A stretch of DNA of 43,532 nt. It comes from Hyphomicrobiales bacterium (GTDB lineage: Bacteria > Pseudomonadota > Alphaproteobacteria > Rhizobiales > Beijerinckiaceae). Below, one piece after another: positions 1 through 8,362 of the stretch; positions within the stretch are counted from its first letter, which is position 1; each line of letters begins with the position of its first letter. The notes beneath the pieces were generated by a model that did no database searches, was not told the origin of the DNA, and saw only the letters and a program-made list of their open reading frames with translations. The stretch lies in the NCBI GenBank assembly GCA_947455455.1, contig CANGOE010000016.1, positions 1 to 43,532 of the forward strand, written 5' to 3'. The position numbers were made by a program, and so were the translations under genes.

Positions 1-46
1 ACTGGTGCCGGTTTCCTCCGACAGACGAAAGAGATTTGGACCCGAC

Positions 47-835
47 ATGGATACGATCCTTGATCCGCGTGAGACTGCGTTACATTCCATTATCAAAGCC
101 GCGGGAGCCAAAGCGCTGGCCCTGTTCAATGATCCCGATGGGTTGAAAATTTCCATGAAGGGCGCTCAGGATTGGCTGACCCATGCCGATGGCGAGGTCG
201 AAGCCTATATTCGTGCCGAATTGCAAAAACTCTTCCCGACCGATTCGATCATGGGCGAGGAAGACGGGGGTGAAGACGGCTCGCATTTGTGGATCATTGA
301 CCCGATCGACGGCACCGCCAATTTTGCCAGACATGATCGGCTGTGGTGCATTTCCGTGGGGTTTGTGCTGAACGGTGTGCCTGTTTTGGGAGCCGTTTTT
401 GCACCTTCGCTCGATGAATTTTATGCCGCCCGCAAATCACGTGGCGCTACTATGAACGGTCAGCCCATCCACGCCGCAAAGACGGCTTCGGTTGACCGCA
501 GTGTCATCGAACTGGGATGGTCAACCCGCCGCCCCAACAGTGTCTATATCGATCTGTTGAGCCGAGCCATGCAACACGGGGCCTCGGTCAAGCGCAGTGC
601 CTCGGGCGCGCTGGGCATGACCCAAGTCGCCATTGGCCGCACCGATGGCTATGCGGAAGTGCACATCAATTCATGGGATGTTGTGGCAGGCCTGGTAATT
701 GCCCAAGAGGCGGGAGTACGCTGTAACGATTACGCCTCGGGTGACTGGGTACGAAACGGCAATCCGATCCTGTGCGCGCAACCTGTTTTATACGAAAACT
801 TCAAATCGATTTTTTCAAGCTATTTCGATGGATAA
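47..835 (+). CDS. Inositol monophosphatase family protein
   Basis: This is a cytoplasmic Mg2+-dependent phosphatase of the IMPase/histidinol-phosphatase (HisN)/3'-phosphoadenosine nucleotidase superfamily. The protein has 262 residues, normal for the family. The metal-binding signatures are present: GEE near residue 70, the WIIDPIDGTANF motif near residue 82, and the C-terminal SWDVVAG motif near residue 210. I chose ATG 47 because a GTG 14 codons upstream adds residues that do not resemble the family. No partner gene is visible on the left, and the next gene is an unrelated autotransporter. The family assignment is firm. The substrate (inositol phosphate, histidinol phosphate or another sugar phosphate) cannot be decided from the sequence. 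Confidence 0.9.
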   Translation: MDTILDPRETALHSIIKAAGAKALALFNDPDGLKISMKGAQDWLTHADGEVEAYIRAELQKLFPTDSIMGEEDGGEDGSHLWIIDPIDGTANFARHDRLWCISVGFVLNGVPVLGAVFAPSLDEFYAARKSRGATMNGQPIHAAKTASVDRSVIELGWSTRRPNSVYIDLLSRAMQHGASVKRSASGALGMTQVAIGRTDGYAEVHINSWDVVAGLVIAQEAGVRCNDYASGDWVRNGNPILCAQPVLYENFKSIFSSYFDG

Positions 836-948
836 AATGCAAGCCTGATGGGGGTTGTCGGCTGTTGGCTCGTCTGAAAGCACGTGTTCAATACACAATG
901 CGTCGCGCGCCATCATGGCATCAGTGCCGTTTGCAGTGGCCGATATGC

Positions 949-966
949 AACTTTTGCGAGAAAGTT
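949..966. repeat. Short perfect inverted repeat before the autotransporter gene
   Basis: AACTTT and AAAGTT form a perfect 6-bp inverted repeat around a 6-nt loop (TGCGAG), ending 21 nt before the ATG at 988. It could be a small leader hairpin or an operator. No clear Shine-Dalgarno sequence lies between it and the start codon. The rest of 836-987 shows no gene or convincing promoter. Confidence 0.3.
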
Positions 967-987
967 CGCTGATAAGCCTATCAAATC

Positions 988-3900
988 ATGGCGCGACAAA
1001 ATAAGTTGTTCTGTGTGTATTTGTTTTTAGTCGCATCATGTCAGTCTGGAGTATCCACGTCAGCATCAGGTCGTCTCAAGCACCCCAAAGGTTTTGTCTG
1101 GTGGGTGGCATCCATAGCTGTTCTGGCCAAGCTGACACCGGCGTCTGCATTTGTGATCAATGACGGAAGCTCCAGTCTCACCACAACCACGGGCACAATC
1201 GGCACGTTGGGAACCATCGGAGCCGCCGGGGTCGACAGCAATGTCTATGGAGCCAATGGTGCGGTGGGTGCCACAGGTCCGACGGGTACGGCAGGAGTTG
1301 CCGGAGTAGACGGCATTGTCGGCACCAATGGCGGCAATGCTGGCAATGGCGGCGATGGTGCCACCGGAAGTACTGGCGGGACCGGTCAGGCCGGGGGCAC
1401 AGGTCAGGCTGGCGGAGCCGGTGCGACCGGCGCAGTCGGAGCGACGGGAACGGCGGCGGCTACATTTGGCGGGACCAGTGCAACGGTCACCAATTCGGCC
1501 TCCTCGACCATCACAGGCGGCATAGGCGGCACGGGCGGAACCGGTGGCACAGGCGGAGCTGGCGGTACAGGCGGAAACGGCGGAACTGGTGGAAACGGCG
1601 GCGCAGGCGGCAATGGCGGCACTGGCGGTTTGGGCGCATCAAGTGTTCTCGGTGTCGGTGGAAACGGCGGGATTGGCGGAGACGGCGGCGCGCCCGGCGT
1701 CGGCGGCAATGGCGGGGTCGGCGGCACCGGTGGCATCGGTGGAACCGGTGGCGCTGGTGGAATTGGCGGCTTGGGTGGCGCTGGCATCCATCAGACCCAA
1801 GGCAGTCTGACCATCACGAACCAGGGCACAATTATCGGGGGCGCCGGCGGGGCGGTTGGCGCGGGCGGTGCCGGCGGTGTCGGTGGTGCCGGCGGTGCCG
1901 GTGGTGCGGCTGGGTCCGGAAGTTCAGTGGGCGGCAATGGCGGCAATGGCGGCGCGGGTGGCGTCGGTATGACTTCCGGATCATTCACTTCGGCCTCGGG
2001 CGGCAATGGGGGTGCCGGTGGTAACGGCGTCAATGGCGGCAATGGCGGCAATGGTGGTGCGGGTGGCTCGGCCGTGGGCACGGGAGTTTATGCTACGGCT
2101 TCGGGTGGAGCGGGCGGTGCGGGTGGTTCGGGCATTGTGGGTGGTGCCGGTGGTGCCGGTGGTAACGCCACGACGGCTAGCACACTTTCCTATGCGCTCG
2201 GTGGGGTTGGCGGAACAGGCGGTAATGGGGCCAACTCGCTTTCCGGTGTCGGTGGCACTGGCGGTAATGGCGGTAATGCCACATCGAATGGAACCACCAG
2301 CACAGCCACTGCCGGTGATGGCGGGTCCGGAGGGGATGGCGCAAGCAGTGCGCAAGGTGGTAATGCGGGCATTGCCACAGCGATTGGTGCCGGTTCTGCC
2401 TCAAATTCAGGTACTCCCGGAGGAGCCGGTTCGGTTGGCGGTGTCGTCGTCACCATAACCCAGGCTGCCAATGGCAGTGCGGGCGCGGCAGGATCGACGG
2501 GCGCAACAGGTGCAGGAGGTGCGTCAGGCCTGGTCGGCCAAGGTGCGGCGGGCATTGAAAGCGATGCCGGGAGCCTGCTTTTGCAGATCACCAACCAAAG
2601 CGGCGGAACGATTTCGGGCGGGACCGGCTCGACAGGCGGAGCGGGTATTAAATCCGCGGCCACGAGCCTGCTGATCACCAACGATGCGGGAGCCACAATA
2701 CAAGGTGCAACTGGCACCATCTTGGGTGGGGCAGGCATTGAAATCACCGATGGCAGTGCCACGATCTCGAATATGGGAACGATTCTGGCCGGTATCGGTG
2801 GATCTGCCTACGGGATTGTGGTCAGTGGCAGTGGTACCGTCGCCTCTTTGACCAATGCCCAGGGTGGCAATTCGCCGCTGACCTATAACGGCACCTTGCC
2901 GACGAATTATTACACCTTTGTCGCTTCGACGACCAGTTACGGCAAACTTGCGGTCACAGGCGGCTTGGGATCGTTGGCCTATGGTGTCGGCGTAGGTTCG
3001 ACACTGGCTGTCAACCGCTATACCGATGTGCTGGCCGGTTTAACGGCCGGACAGATCGACAATGAGAATACGCAATATATTTTCGGGCCATTGGCTTGGA
3101 AATTGGTTGCCGGGACAGGCGCGAACAATTGGGACCTGCTCGTCTATCTGCCGGGTCCCGATGCCGCCAATACCACGGCGGCCATGCTGGCCAATGCACG
3201 GTCTTTGCGGTCTGTCATGGATAGCCGTCTGAGCAGTCTGGCATTGATGACCGGCTATGATTGCGCCAGTTTCGACAAGCAGAATGTCTGCCTCTCGTTT
3301 CAGGCGCGCTATTCGAGCTTCAGCAGTATGAATGAGGGCGCAGGCGTTTTGACGGCGGCTTATCGGGTCAATCCGCAATGGCGGATAGGTGCATTCGTCG
3401 ACTATGCAGGACACGAGAAATCACCCGCCGGCATCAAGCAGAGCCAGGACATGCCGACCGTGGGCGGCTTTGTCGGCTTTGACGAGAATGCAAATGGCAC
3501 GGGCTTCCAAGTCAAGCTGATCGGGGCATTCCAAAACGGCAAAGCCACAATCACCCGCTCGGATAGCCTTGATAACACCGAGGCGGGCTCCGGCAAAGCC
3601 AGCCTCAACTCATATGTCGCGGCCTTTGAAGTGGGACGTGGCTATGCCTTTGCCACCAGCACGATCGTGACACCCTTCATCGGTCTGCGTTATGCCGATG
3701 TGTCGCGTGGATCTTACAACGAGACCACCATTGCAAATTCTGTCGATTATCCGATCAGCTATCATAGCTATGGACAACGGCTGACAACCGCGACGGCGGG
3801 GATGCGTGTTGCCGGGATGCTGAGCGACAAGCTGGGCTACCAGTTGGTCGCGGGTGTCGAGAGTGATTTGAACCAGAAAACCAGTGCCTATGCGGGCAGT

Positions 3901-4098
3901 TCGGCCATCACCGATCTCAACAGTTTTGCACTCACGGTGAACGGGGTGAACAACAGAACCCGTGGCTTCGGTGCGGCAGGGGTATATTACCAGATTGAAA
4001 AGGGCCAACGCATTACGGTCAATGTGGGCGTTCGCAATCAGGCTTATTCCAACCAGCCTGCCGCCTCGGCCTTGGTGGGTTATCAATTCTCGTTCTGA
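988..4098 (+). CDS. Glycine-rich repeat autotransporter (type Va secretion)
   Basis: This is a 1036-residue predicted surface or secreted protein. The N-terminus has an unusually long signal region: a first hydrophobic stretch at residues 6-18, then a second (VWWVASIAVLA) ending near ALTPASA-type cleavage residues around position 55. Residues about 70-590 are almost continuous GGxGG/GGTGGxGG repeats with a little A, N, S and T, resembling mycobacterial PE_PGRS or collagen-like proteins. The repeats are interrupted by short segments such as SLTITNQGTI that look like beta-helix rungs. Residues about 750-1036 form an autotransporter beta-barrel domain with alternating aromatic and polar strands and a terminal phenylalanine (YQFSF), the outer-membrane assembly signal. 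Two cysteines (about 759 and 768) sit at the start of the barrel. The start at ATG 988 has no strong ribosome site and is uncertain. The likely role is adhesion or surface coating, inferred from architecture. Confidence 0.85.
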   Translation: MARQNKLFCVYLFLVASCQSGVSTSASGRLKHPKGFVWWVASIAVLAKLTPASAFVINDGSSSLTTTTGTIGTLGTIGAAGVDSNVYGANGAVGATGPTGTAGVAGVDGIVGTNGGNAGNGGDGATGSTGGTGQAGGTGQAGGAGATGAVGATGTAAATFGGTSATVTNSASSTITGGIGGTGGTGGTGGAGGTGGNGGTGGNGGAGGNGGTGGLGASSVLGVGGNGGIGGDGGAPGVGGNGGVGGTGGIGGTGGAGGIGGLGGAGIHQTQGSLTITNQGTIIGGAGGAVGAGGAGGVGGAGGAGGAAGSGSSVGGNGGNGGAGGVGMTSGSFTSASGGNGGAGGNGVNGGNGGNGGAGGSAVGTGVYATASGGAGGAGGSGIVGGAGGAGGNATTASTLSYALGGVGGTGGNGANSLSGVGGTGGNGGNATSNGTTSTATAGDGGSGGDGASSAQGGNAGIATAIGAGSASNSGTPGGAGSVGGVVVTITQAANGSAGAAGSTGATGAGGASGLVGQGAAGIESDAGSLLLQITNQSGGTISGGTGSTGGAGIKSAATSLLITNDAGATIQGATGTILGGAGIEITDGSATISNMGTILAGIGGSAYGIVVSGSGTVASLTNAQGGNSPLTYNGTLPTNYYTFVASTTSYGKLAVTGGLGSLAYGVGVGSTLAVNRYTDVLAGLTAGQIDNENTQYIFGPLAWKLVAGTGANNWDLLVYLPGPDAANTTAAMLANARSLRSVMDSRLSSLALMTGYDCASFDKQNVCLSFQARYSSFSSMNEGAGVLTAAYRVNPQWRIGAFVDYAGHEKSPAGIKQSQDMPTVGGFVGFDENANGTGFQVKLIGAFQNGKATITRSDSLDNTEAGSGKASLNSYVAAFEVGRGYAFATSTIVTPFIGLRYADVSRGSYNETTIANSVDYPISYHSYGQRLTTATAGMRVAGMLSDKLGYQLVAGVESDLNQKTSAYAGSSAITDLNSFALTVNGVNNRTRGFGAAGVYYQIEKGQRITVNVGVRNQAYSNQPAASALVGYQFSF

Positions 4099-4118
4099 GA
4101 TCTTGCGGATGAAACCGG

Positions 4119-4150
4119 TGTGCGGCGTGTCTTAAAAGGATACGCGCACA
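4119..4150 (+). terminator. Hairpin after the autotransporter gene, possible terminator
   Basis: TGTGCG pairs with CGCACA, and CGTGTC pairs with GATACG across a loop of TTAAAAG. One G (4125) bulges and one G-U wobble occurs. It starts 20 nt after the stop codon. There is no clean T-tract behind it, so termination would be weak or factor-assisted. The rest of 4151-4360 shows no gene that I can support. Confidence 0.4.
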
Positions 4151-4364
4151 GCTCCTCTGCCGTTTTGCCGCGCCTCCGCCTTAATCGATAGGCTGTTTTC
4201 AGGATCTCGCTGAAAGCGGGGCCCTATGGTCTGCGCAGAGCCGAGGGCCGCCGGACCGCTTTGCGTGCTCCGTGTCCAATCCTTTCTCAGGGGGCTTTGT
4301 GACCCCGATTTCAGGCTTGAGCGGGGGCAGGCGAGACCAAGAATAGTGTTGTCAGCCTGTTAAA

Positions 4365-4386
4365 ATAATGCATTATACCTTGTATA
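4365..4386. promoter_or_regulatory. Overlapping dyads upstream of the peptide-type ABC operon
   Basis: Two dyads overlap just before the start codon at 4402. ATAATG/CATTAT is a perfect 12-bp palindrome (4365-4376). TATAC-CTT-GTATA (4374-4386) is a perfect 5+5 inverted repeat. The surrounding AT-rich stretch is unlike its GC-rich neighbours and probably contains the -10 region. GntR-family regulators of the FCD type often bind short AT-rich dyads of this kind, but no GntR gene is present here, so the binding protein is unknown. Confidence 0.35.
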
Positions 4387-4401
4387 AAATCAGGGATAAG
4401 C

Positions 4402-6507
4402 ATGGGCCAGTCGACCGTCTCCCCACAGGAAGCACAAGGACAGATCGGGAGTGCCGCGCCTGTTGCAGGAGCCGTCCCCGATGGGGATTGCCTGCTGTCT
4501 GTCGAAAATCTTCAGGTCGAATTCAACACCAAGCGCGGGCATTTCCGGGCTGTCGATGGGGTGAGCTGGTCGGTCAACAGGGGTGAGACGCTGGCGCTGG
4601 TGGGCGAAAGCGGATGCGGCAAATCGGTGTCGGCCCTGTCGGTCATGCGGCTTTTGCCACGGCCTGCGGCCTCCATTGTCGGCGGGCGGATCCTGTTTGA
4701 CGGTTGCGACCTGCTGGCCGAAAGCGAGAGCGGGATGCGCCACAGGCGCGGGCGCGACATGTCGATGATTTTTCAGGATCCGATGACCTCGCTCAATCCG
4801 GTCCTGACGATTGGCGACCAGATCACCGAACCCTTGCGCAACCATCTCGGCCTGTCGGACCAGCAGGCCCGACAGCGTGCCGTGGAATTGCTGGAGATGG
4901 TCGGCATCAATGAGATGGAACGGCGGCTGGACCAGTATCCGCACCAGTTTTCCGGCGGTATGCGCCAGCGCGTGATGATTGCGATCGGTCTGGCCTGCAA
5001 TCCGCGTCTGATCATCGCCGATGAGCCCACCACGGCACTGGATGTGACCATTCAGGCGCAAATACTCGAAATGATGCGCGATCTGACCCGCCGTCTGGGT
5101 ATTACCCTTGTCATCATCACCCATAATCTGGGCATCGTGGCCCGTTACGCCGACCGCGTGGCGGTGATGTATGCGGGGCGGATTGTCGAACAGGGTCCGG
5201 CGGACCGGATCTTCAGGGCTCCGCGCCATCCCTATACGCGCGGCCTGTTGCGCTCGGTGCCGAGGCTGGATCGGGTCAGGGGTGCGTTGCTTGAAACCAT
5301 CGAGGGCTATCCGCCCAATCTGTATGAAAAGCACCGGGGCTGCCATTTCGCCGCACGCTGTGAACTGGTGACCGATCTGTGCCGCAACACAGCGCCGTCC
5401 CTGTTGGCCTATGAGGGCCACGAGGTCGCCTGCCATCTGTCGGACCGTGGCTTGCCGGCCGATAGCAAGCCTGTTCTTGCGGGGGGCGAACGGGAATTGG
5501 CGCGCAGTGATGTTCTGCTCGAGGTCGTCAATCTCAACAAACATTTCGGCGGGGCGGGCAAGGGCTTGTTCTCCGTCGCCACCGCCTTGCATGCGGTCAA
5601 GGATGTCTCCTTCACGATCAAGCGCGGCGAGACGCTCGGTCTGGTCGGGGAGTCGGGATGCGGCAAAACAACCGTGGGCCGGATGATCCTGAAACTGGAG
5701 AGCGCAAGCTCCGGCGATATCCGTTTTGACGGCGAAAGCCTGATCACCGCATCGGCGGCGCGGATCAGGGACCTGCGCCAACGGATCCAGGTGATTTTCC
5801 AGGATCCCTATGCCTCGCTCAATCCGCGGATGACGATGGGCGAGACCTTGCTGGAGCCTTTGACGCAATGTCTGGACCTGTCCCCCAAGGCGGCACAGGA
5901 CCGGGTGCATGAATTGATCGATCAGGTCGGTCTGTTGCGCGATGTGAAGGACCGCTATCCGCACCAAATGTCTGGCGGGCAACGACAGCGGATCGGGATC
6001 GCCCGCGCACTGGCCTTCGGGCCCGATCTGATCGTCTGCGACGAACCGGTCTCGGCACTGGATGTGTCGATCCAGGGGCAGATCATCAATCTGCTGGCCG
6101 GCATACAGGCCAAACTGGGTGTGTCCTATCTGTTCATCGCGCATGATCTGGCGGTGGTGCGGCATATTTCGCATCGGGTGATTGTGATGTATCGCGGCAA
6201 GGTGGTGGAATCGGCTGATTGCGACCGGTTGTATGAGGAGGCCCGTCATCCCTATACACGCGCCCTGCTGGCCTCCGCACCGGTGCCCGATCCGCAGATC
6301 GAGCGGGCCAGACAGGGGCAGATATTGCAAGGCGAAGTCGGCTCGGTGTTTTCAAGCCAGCAGGGATGCCTGTTTGCCAATCGTTGCCCGATGGCGACAA
6401 CCGAGTGCCACCACATCAACCCGCCGCTGGAGGAAATCGCCGCCAGCCATTTTGCCGCCTGCATCCATCATCCGGCAGTCGTGAACCAGCGGGGGAGTGC
6501 GTCATGA
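4402..6507 (+). CDS. Fused double ATPase of a peptide/opine-type ABC importer (DppD-DppF / GsiA type)
   Basis: This 701-residue cytoplasmic protein joins two oligopeptide-family ATPase domains and energises the importer encoded downstream. Domain 1 has a Walker A GESGCGKS near residue 66, signature FSGGMRQRV near 182 and Walker B LIIADEPTTALD near 203. Domain 2 has GESGCGKT near 416, signature MSGGQRQRI near 522 and Walker B DLIVCDEPVSALD. Each half ends in the cysteine-containing oligopeptide/dipeptide C-terminal segment (GCHFAARC and GCLFANRC). The fusion and length resemble GsiA-type proteins. The stop overlaps the next start (ATGA), so translation is probably coupled. The substrate class (peptide, opine, glutathione-like or nickel complex) is not resolved. 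Confidence 0.93.
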   Translation: MGQSTVSPQEAQGQIGSAAPVAGAVPDGDCLLSVENLQVEFNTKRGHFRAVDGVSWSVNRGETLALVGESGCGKSVSALSVMRLLPRPAASIVGGRILFDGCDLLAESESGMRHRRGRDMSMIFQDPMTSLNPVLTIGDQITEPLRNHLGLSDQQARQRAVELLEMVGINEMERRLDQYPHQFSGGMRQRVMIAIGLACNPRLIIADEPTTALDVTIQAQILEMMRDLTRRLGITLVIITHNLGIVARYADRVAVMYAGRIVEQGPADRIFRAPRHPYTRGLLRSVPRLDRVRGALLETIEGYPPNLYEKHRGCHFAARCELVTDLCRNTAPSLLAYEGHEVACHLSDRGLPADSKPVLAGGERELARSDVLLEVVNLNKHFGGAGKGLFSVATALHAVKDVSFTIKRGETLGLVGESGCGKTTVGRMILKLESASSGDIRFDGESLITASAARIRDLRQRIQVIFQDPYASLNPRMTMGETLLEPLTQCLDLSPKAAQDRVHELIDQVGLLRDVKDRYPHQMSGGQRQRIGIARALAFGPDLIVCDEPVSALDVSIQGQIINLLAGIQAKLGVSYLFIAHDLAVVRHISHRVIVMYRGKVVESADCDRLYEEARHPYTRALLASAPVPDPQIERARQGQILQGEVGSVFSSQQGCLFANRCPMATTECHHINPPLEEIAASHFAACIHHPAVVNQRGSAS

Positions 6508-7454
6508 TCCGCTATGCTCTGGGCCGCATTGCCTTGATGATCCCGACCCTGCTGGGCATTGCCCTGATCACCTTCGTGATGATCCGCATCGTGCCCGGCG
6601 ATGTGGTCGAATTGAAAATGCGCTCGGATGGCGGGCGGGTCACCCAACAGCAGATCAATGACGAGCGCACAAGGCTGGGGTTGGACAAGCCACTGCCCGA
6701 GCAATTCTATCTATGGATGAAAGGGCTGGTCACTTTCGACTTCGGCAATTCGATGTGGACAGGCCGTCCGGTCGCGCAGGAAATCGGCGGCCGCATCGGC
6801 CTGTCGATTCAGGTGGCGATCATGGCCGCTCTGGTGGCCGTGCTGATTGCCGTGCCTTTGGGGACGATTGCCGCCCTGTTTCGGGATAGCCCGATCGATT
6901 ATCTGATCCGGATCATCACGATTGCCGGACTGGCCGTGCCCTCGTTCTGGCTGGGGATGATCATCATTCTGGTTCTGCTGACCTTTTTCAAATGGTCGCC
7001 GCCGGTCACCTATGTCTCGATCCTTGAAGATCCGGTCAAAAACATGTCGCAACTGATCTGGCCGTCACTGGCGGTCGGCTATCGCTATGCGGCGGTGGTG
7101 GCCCGCATGATCCGCTCGTCCATCATCGAGGTGATGCAGGAAGACTATATCCGCACGGCACGGGCCAAAGGGGTCGGTGAATTCATGGTTGTGTTCAAAC
7201 ATGCCATGCGCAACGCTTTGTTGCCCGCCATCACCATCATCGGCCTAGAATTCGCATTTCTGATCGGCGGCCTCGTGGTGACCGAGCAGGTGTTCAATCT
7301 CAACGGCATCGGACGGCTGTTTGTCGATGCCGTGATCCGGAATGATTTCATCCTGATCCAGACCATCGTGTTCTTGCTCGCGATTATCTTTGTCTCGGTC
7401 AATCTGGTTGTCGATCTGGTTTACGGCTTTCTCGACCCGCGAACCCGTATGTGA
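6504..7454 (+). CDS. ABC importer permease, DppB/GsiC family
   Basis: A 316-residue inner-membrane permease of the peptide/nickel importer family. The N-terminus (MIRYALGRIALMIPTLLGI) is the typical first helix followed by the VPGD motif. The cytoplasmic EAA-type loop that docks on the ATPase is visible as DYIRTARAKGV with HAMRNALLP. The C-terminus ends in the family-typical YGFLDPRTR. ATG 6504 overlaps the upstream stop by 4 nt and matches the family's N-terminus. In-frame codons further upstream lie inside the ATPase gene and add a non-homologous tail. It should pair with the DppC-type subunit encoded 12 nt downstream. Confidence 0.94.
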   Translation: MIRYALGRIALMIPTLLGIALITFVMIRIVPGDVVELKMRSDGGRVTQQQINDERTRLGLDKPLPEQFYLWMKGLVTFDFGNSMWTGRPVAQEIGGRIGLSIQVAIMAALVAVLIAVPLGTIAALFRDSPIDYLIRIITIAGLAVPSFWLGMIIILVLLTFFKWSPPVTYVSILEDPVKNMSQLIWPSLAVGYRYAAVVARMIRSSIIEVMQEDYIRTARAKGVGEFMVVFKHAMRNALLPAITIIGLEFAFLIGGLVVTEQVFNLNGIGRLFVDAVIRNDFILIQTIVFLLAIIFVSVNLVVDLVYGFLDPRTRM

Positions 7455-7466
7455 AAGGAGGACAGA

Positions 7467-8336
7467 ATGGCCATGCTGACGCGATCTTTCAATAACGCCC
7501 TGCTGTTCTGCCGGTTGCAACCTTTGGGGGCTTTGGGTCTGCTGATCATTGTCGTGATGGCCGGTTGTGCGGTGCTGGCCGAGCAGGTCACGCTTTACAA
7601 TCCCGAAGCGGTCGATTTCGGGGCGATGCTGAGCGGGCCTTCGTCCGAGCATCCATTCGGGACAGACAGTTTCGGCCGCGATATTTTTACCCGCATCGTC
7701 TATGGCGCGCGTACCGCGCTGACCATCGGTTTCCTGTCCTCGATGATCGGCTGTCATATCGGCGCGGCGATCGGCATCGCCTCGGCCTATCATGGCGGCT
7801 GGGTCGATCTGCTGTTGCAACGGTTCATCGACATCATTCTGTCATTCCCGATTGTCGTGCTGGCCCTTGTCGTGGTGGCGGTGATGGGCAAGACCATGGT
7901 GTTGGGCATCGATCTCAATCTGGTATTTGCCATCGCCATTCCGATCATCCCGCGTTCGTGCCGGGTGATCCGCGCCGCCACCTTGTCGATCCGCACCCAA
8001 CCCTATGTCGATGCGGCGCGGGCGGGTGGCTATTCCACCGTCTATATCCTCCTGCGCTATATCGCCCCCAACGTCATCGCCCCTTTTCTGGTCTTGCTGA
8101 CGGCTTACATCGCGCAGGCGATTTTGCTGGAGGCTTCGCTGTCGTTTCTCGGCCTCGGTGTGACCGAACCGAAGCCGGCCTGGGGGCTGATGCTGGCCGG
8201 TGACAGCGCCAATTTCTACAACGAGGCCCCGTGGATGATCCTGTTTCCCGGATTGGCGATTTCGCTGTCGGTGTTTGCCTTCAATCTGTTCGGAGACAGT
8301 CTGCGGGACTGGCTCGACCCCAAATATAGAAACTGA
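7467..8336 (+). CDS. ABC importer permease, DppC/GsiD family
   Basis: A 289-residue inner-membrane permease forming the second half of the channel. It has the family-specific GTDSFGRDIFTRIVYGARTA segment after the first helix and the EAA-type loop DAARAGGYSTVYILLRY. The PNVIAPFLV helix and a terminal GDSLRDWLDPKYRN are also family-typical. The ATG at 7467 has a strong Shine-Dalgarno (AAAGGAGG). It lies 12 nt after the DppB-type gene and 26 nt before the binding-protein gene, so all four genes form one transporter operon. Confidence 0.94.
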   Translation: MAMLTRSFNNALLFCRLQPLGALGLLIIVVMAGCAVLAEQVTLYNPEAVDFGAMLSGPSSEHPFGTDSFGRDIFTRIVYGARTALTIGFLSSMIGCHIGAAIGIASAYHGGWVDLLLQRFIDIILSFPIVVLALVVVAVMGKTMVLGIDLNLVFAIAIPIIPRSCRVIRAATLSIRTQPYVDAARAGGYSTVYILLRYIAPNVIAPFLVLLTAYIAQAILLEASLSFLGLGVTEPKPAWGLMLAGDSANFYNEAPWMILFPGLAISLSVFAFNLFGDSLRDWLDPKYRN

Positions 8337-8362
8337 ACACTTTACAAGGTGAGGACATAAGC

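Noticed and set aside
836-987. GCCAT-C-ATGGC palindrome and other short dyads as a promoter operator
   Set aside because: Too short and without a matching -35/-10 or second copy; only the 949-966 repeat was kept, at low confidence.
1300-2450. Dense short repeats that might be a CRISPR or tandem-repeat array
   Set aside because: Repeats are in-frame GGxGG codons without fixed repeat and spacer lengths, inside one open gene.
4390-6330. Long open frame antisense to the double ATPase gene (about 646 codons)
   Set aside because: It mirrors the coding strand's codon bias, is rich in His, Arg and Gln, and matches no family, while the plus strand encodes intact ATPase motifs.
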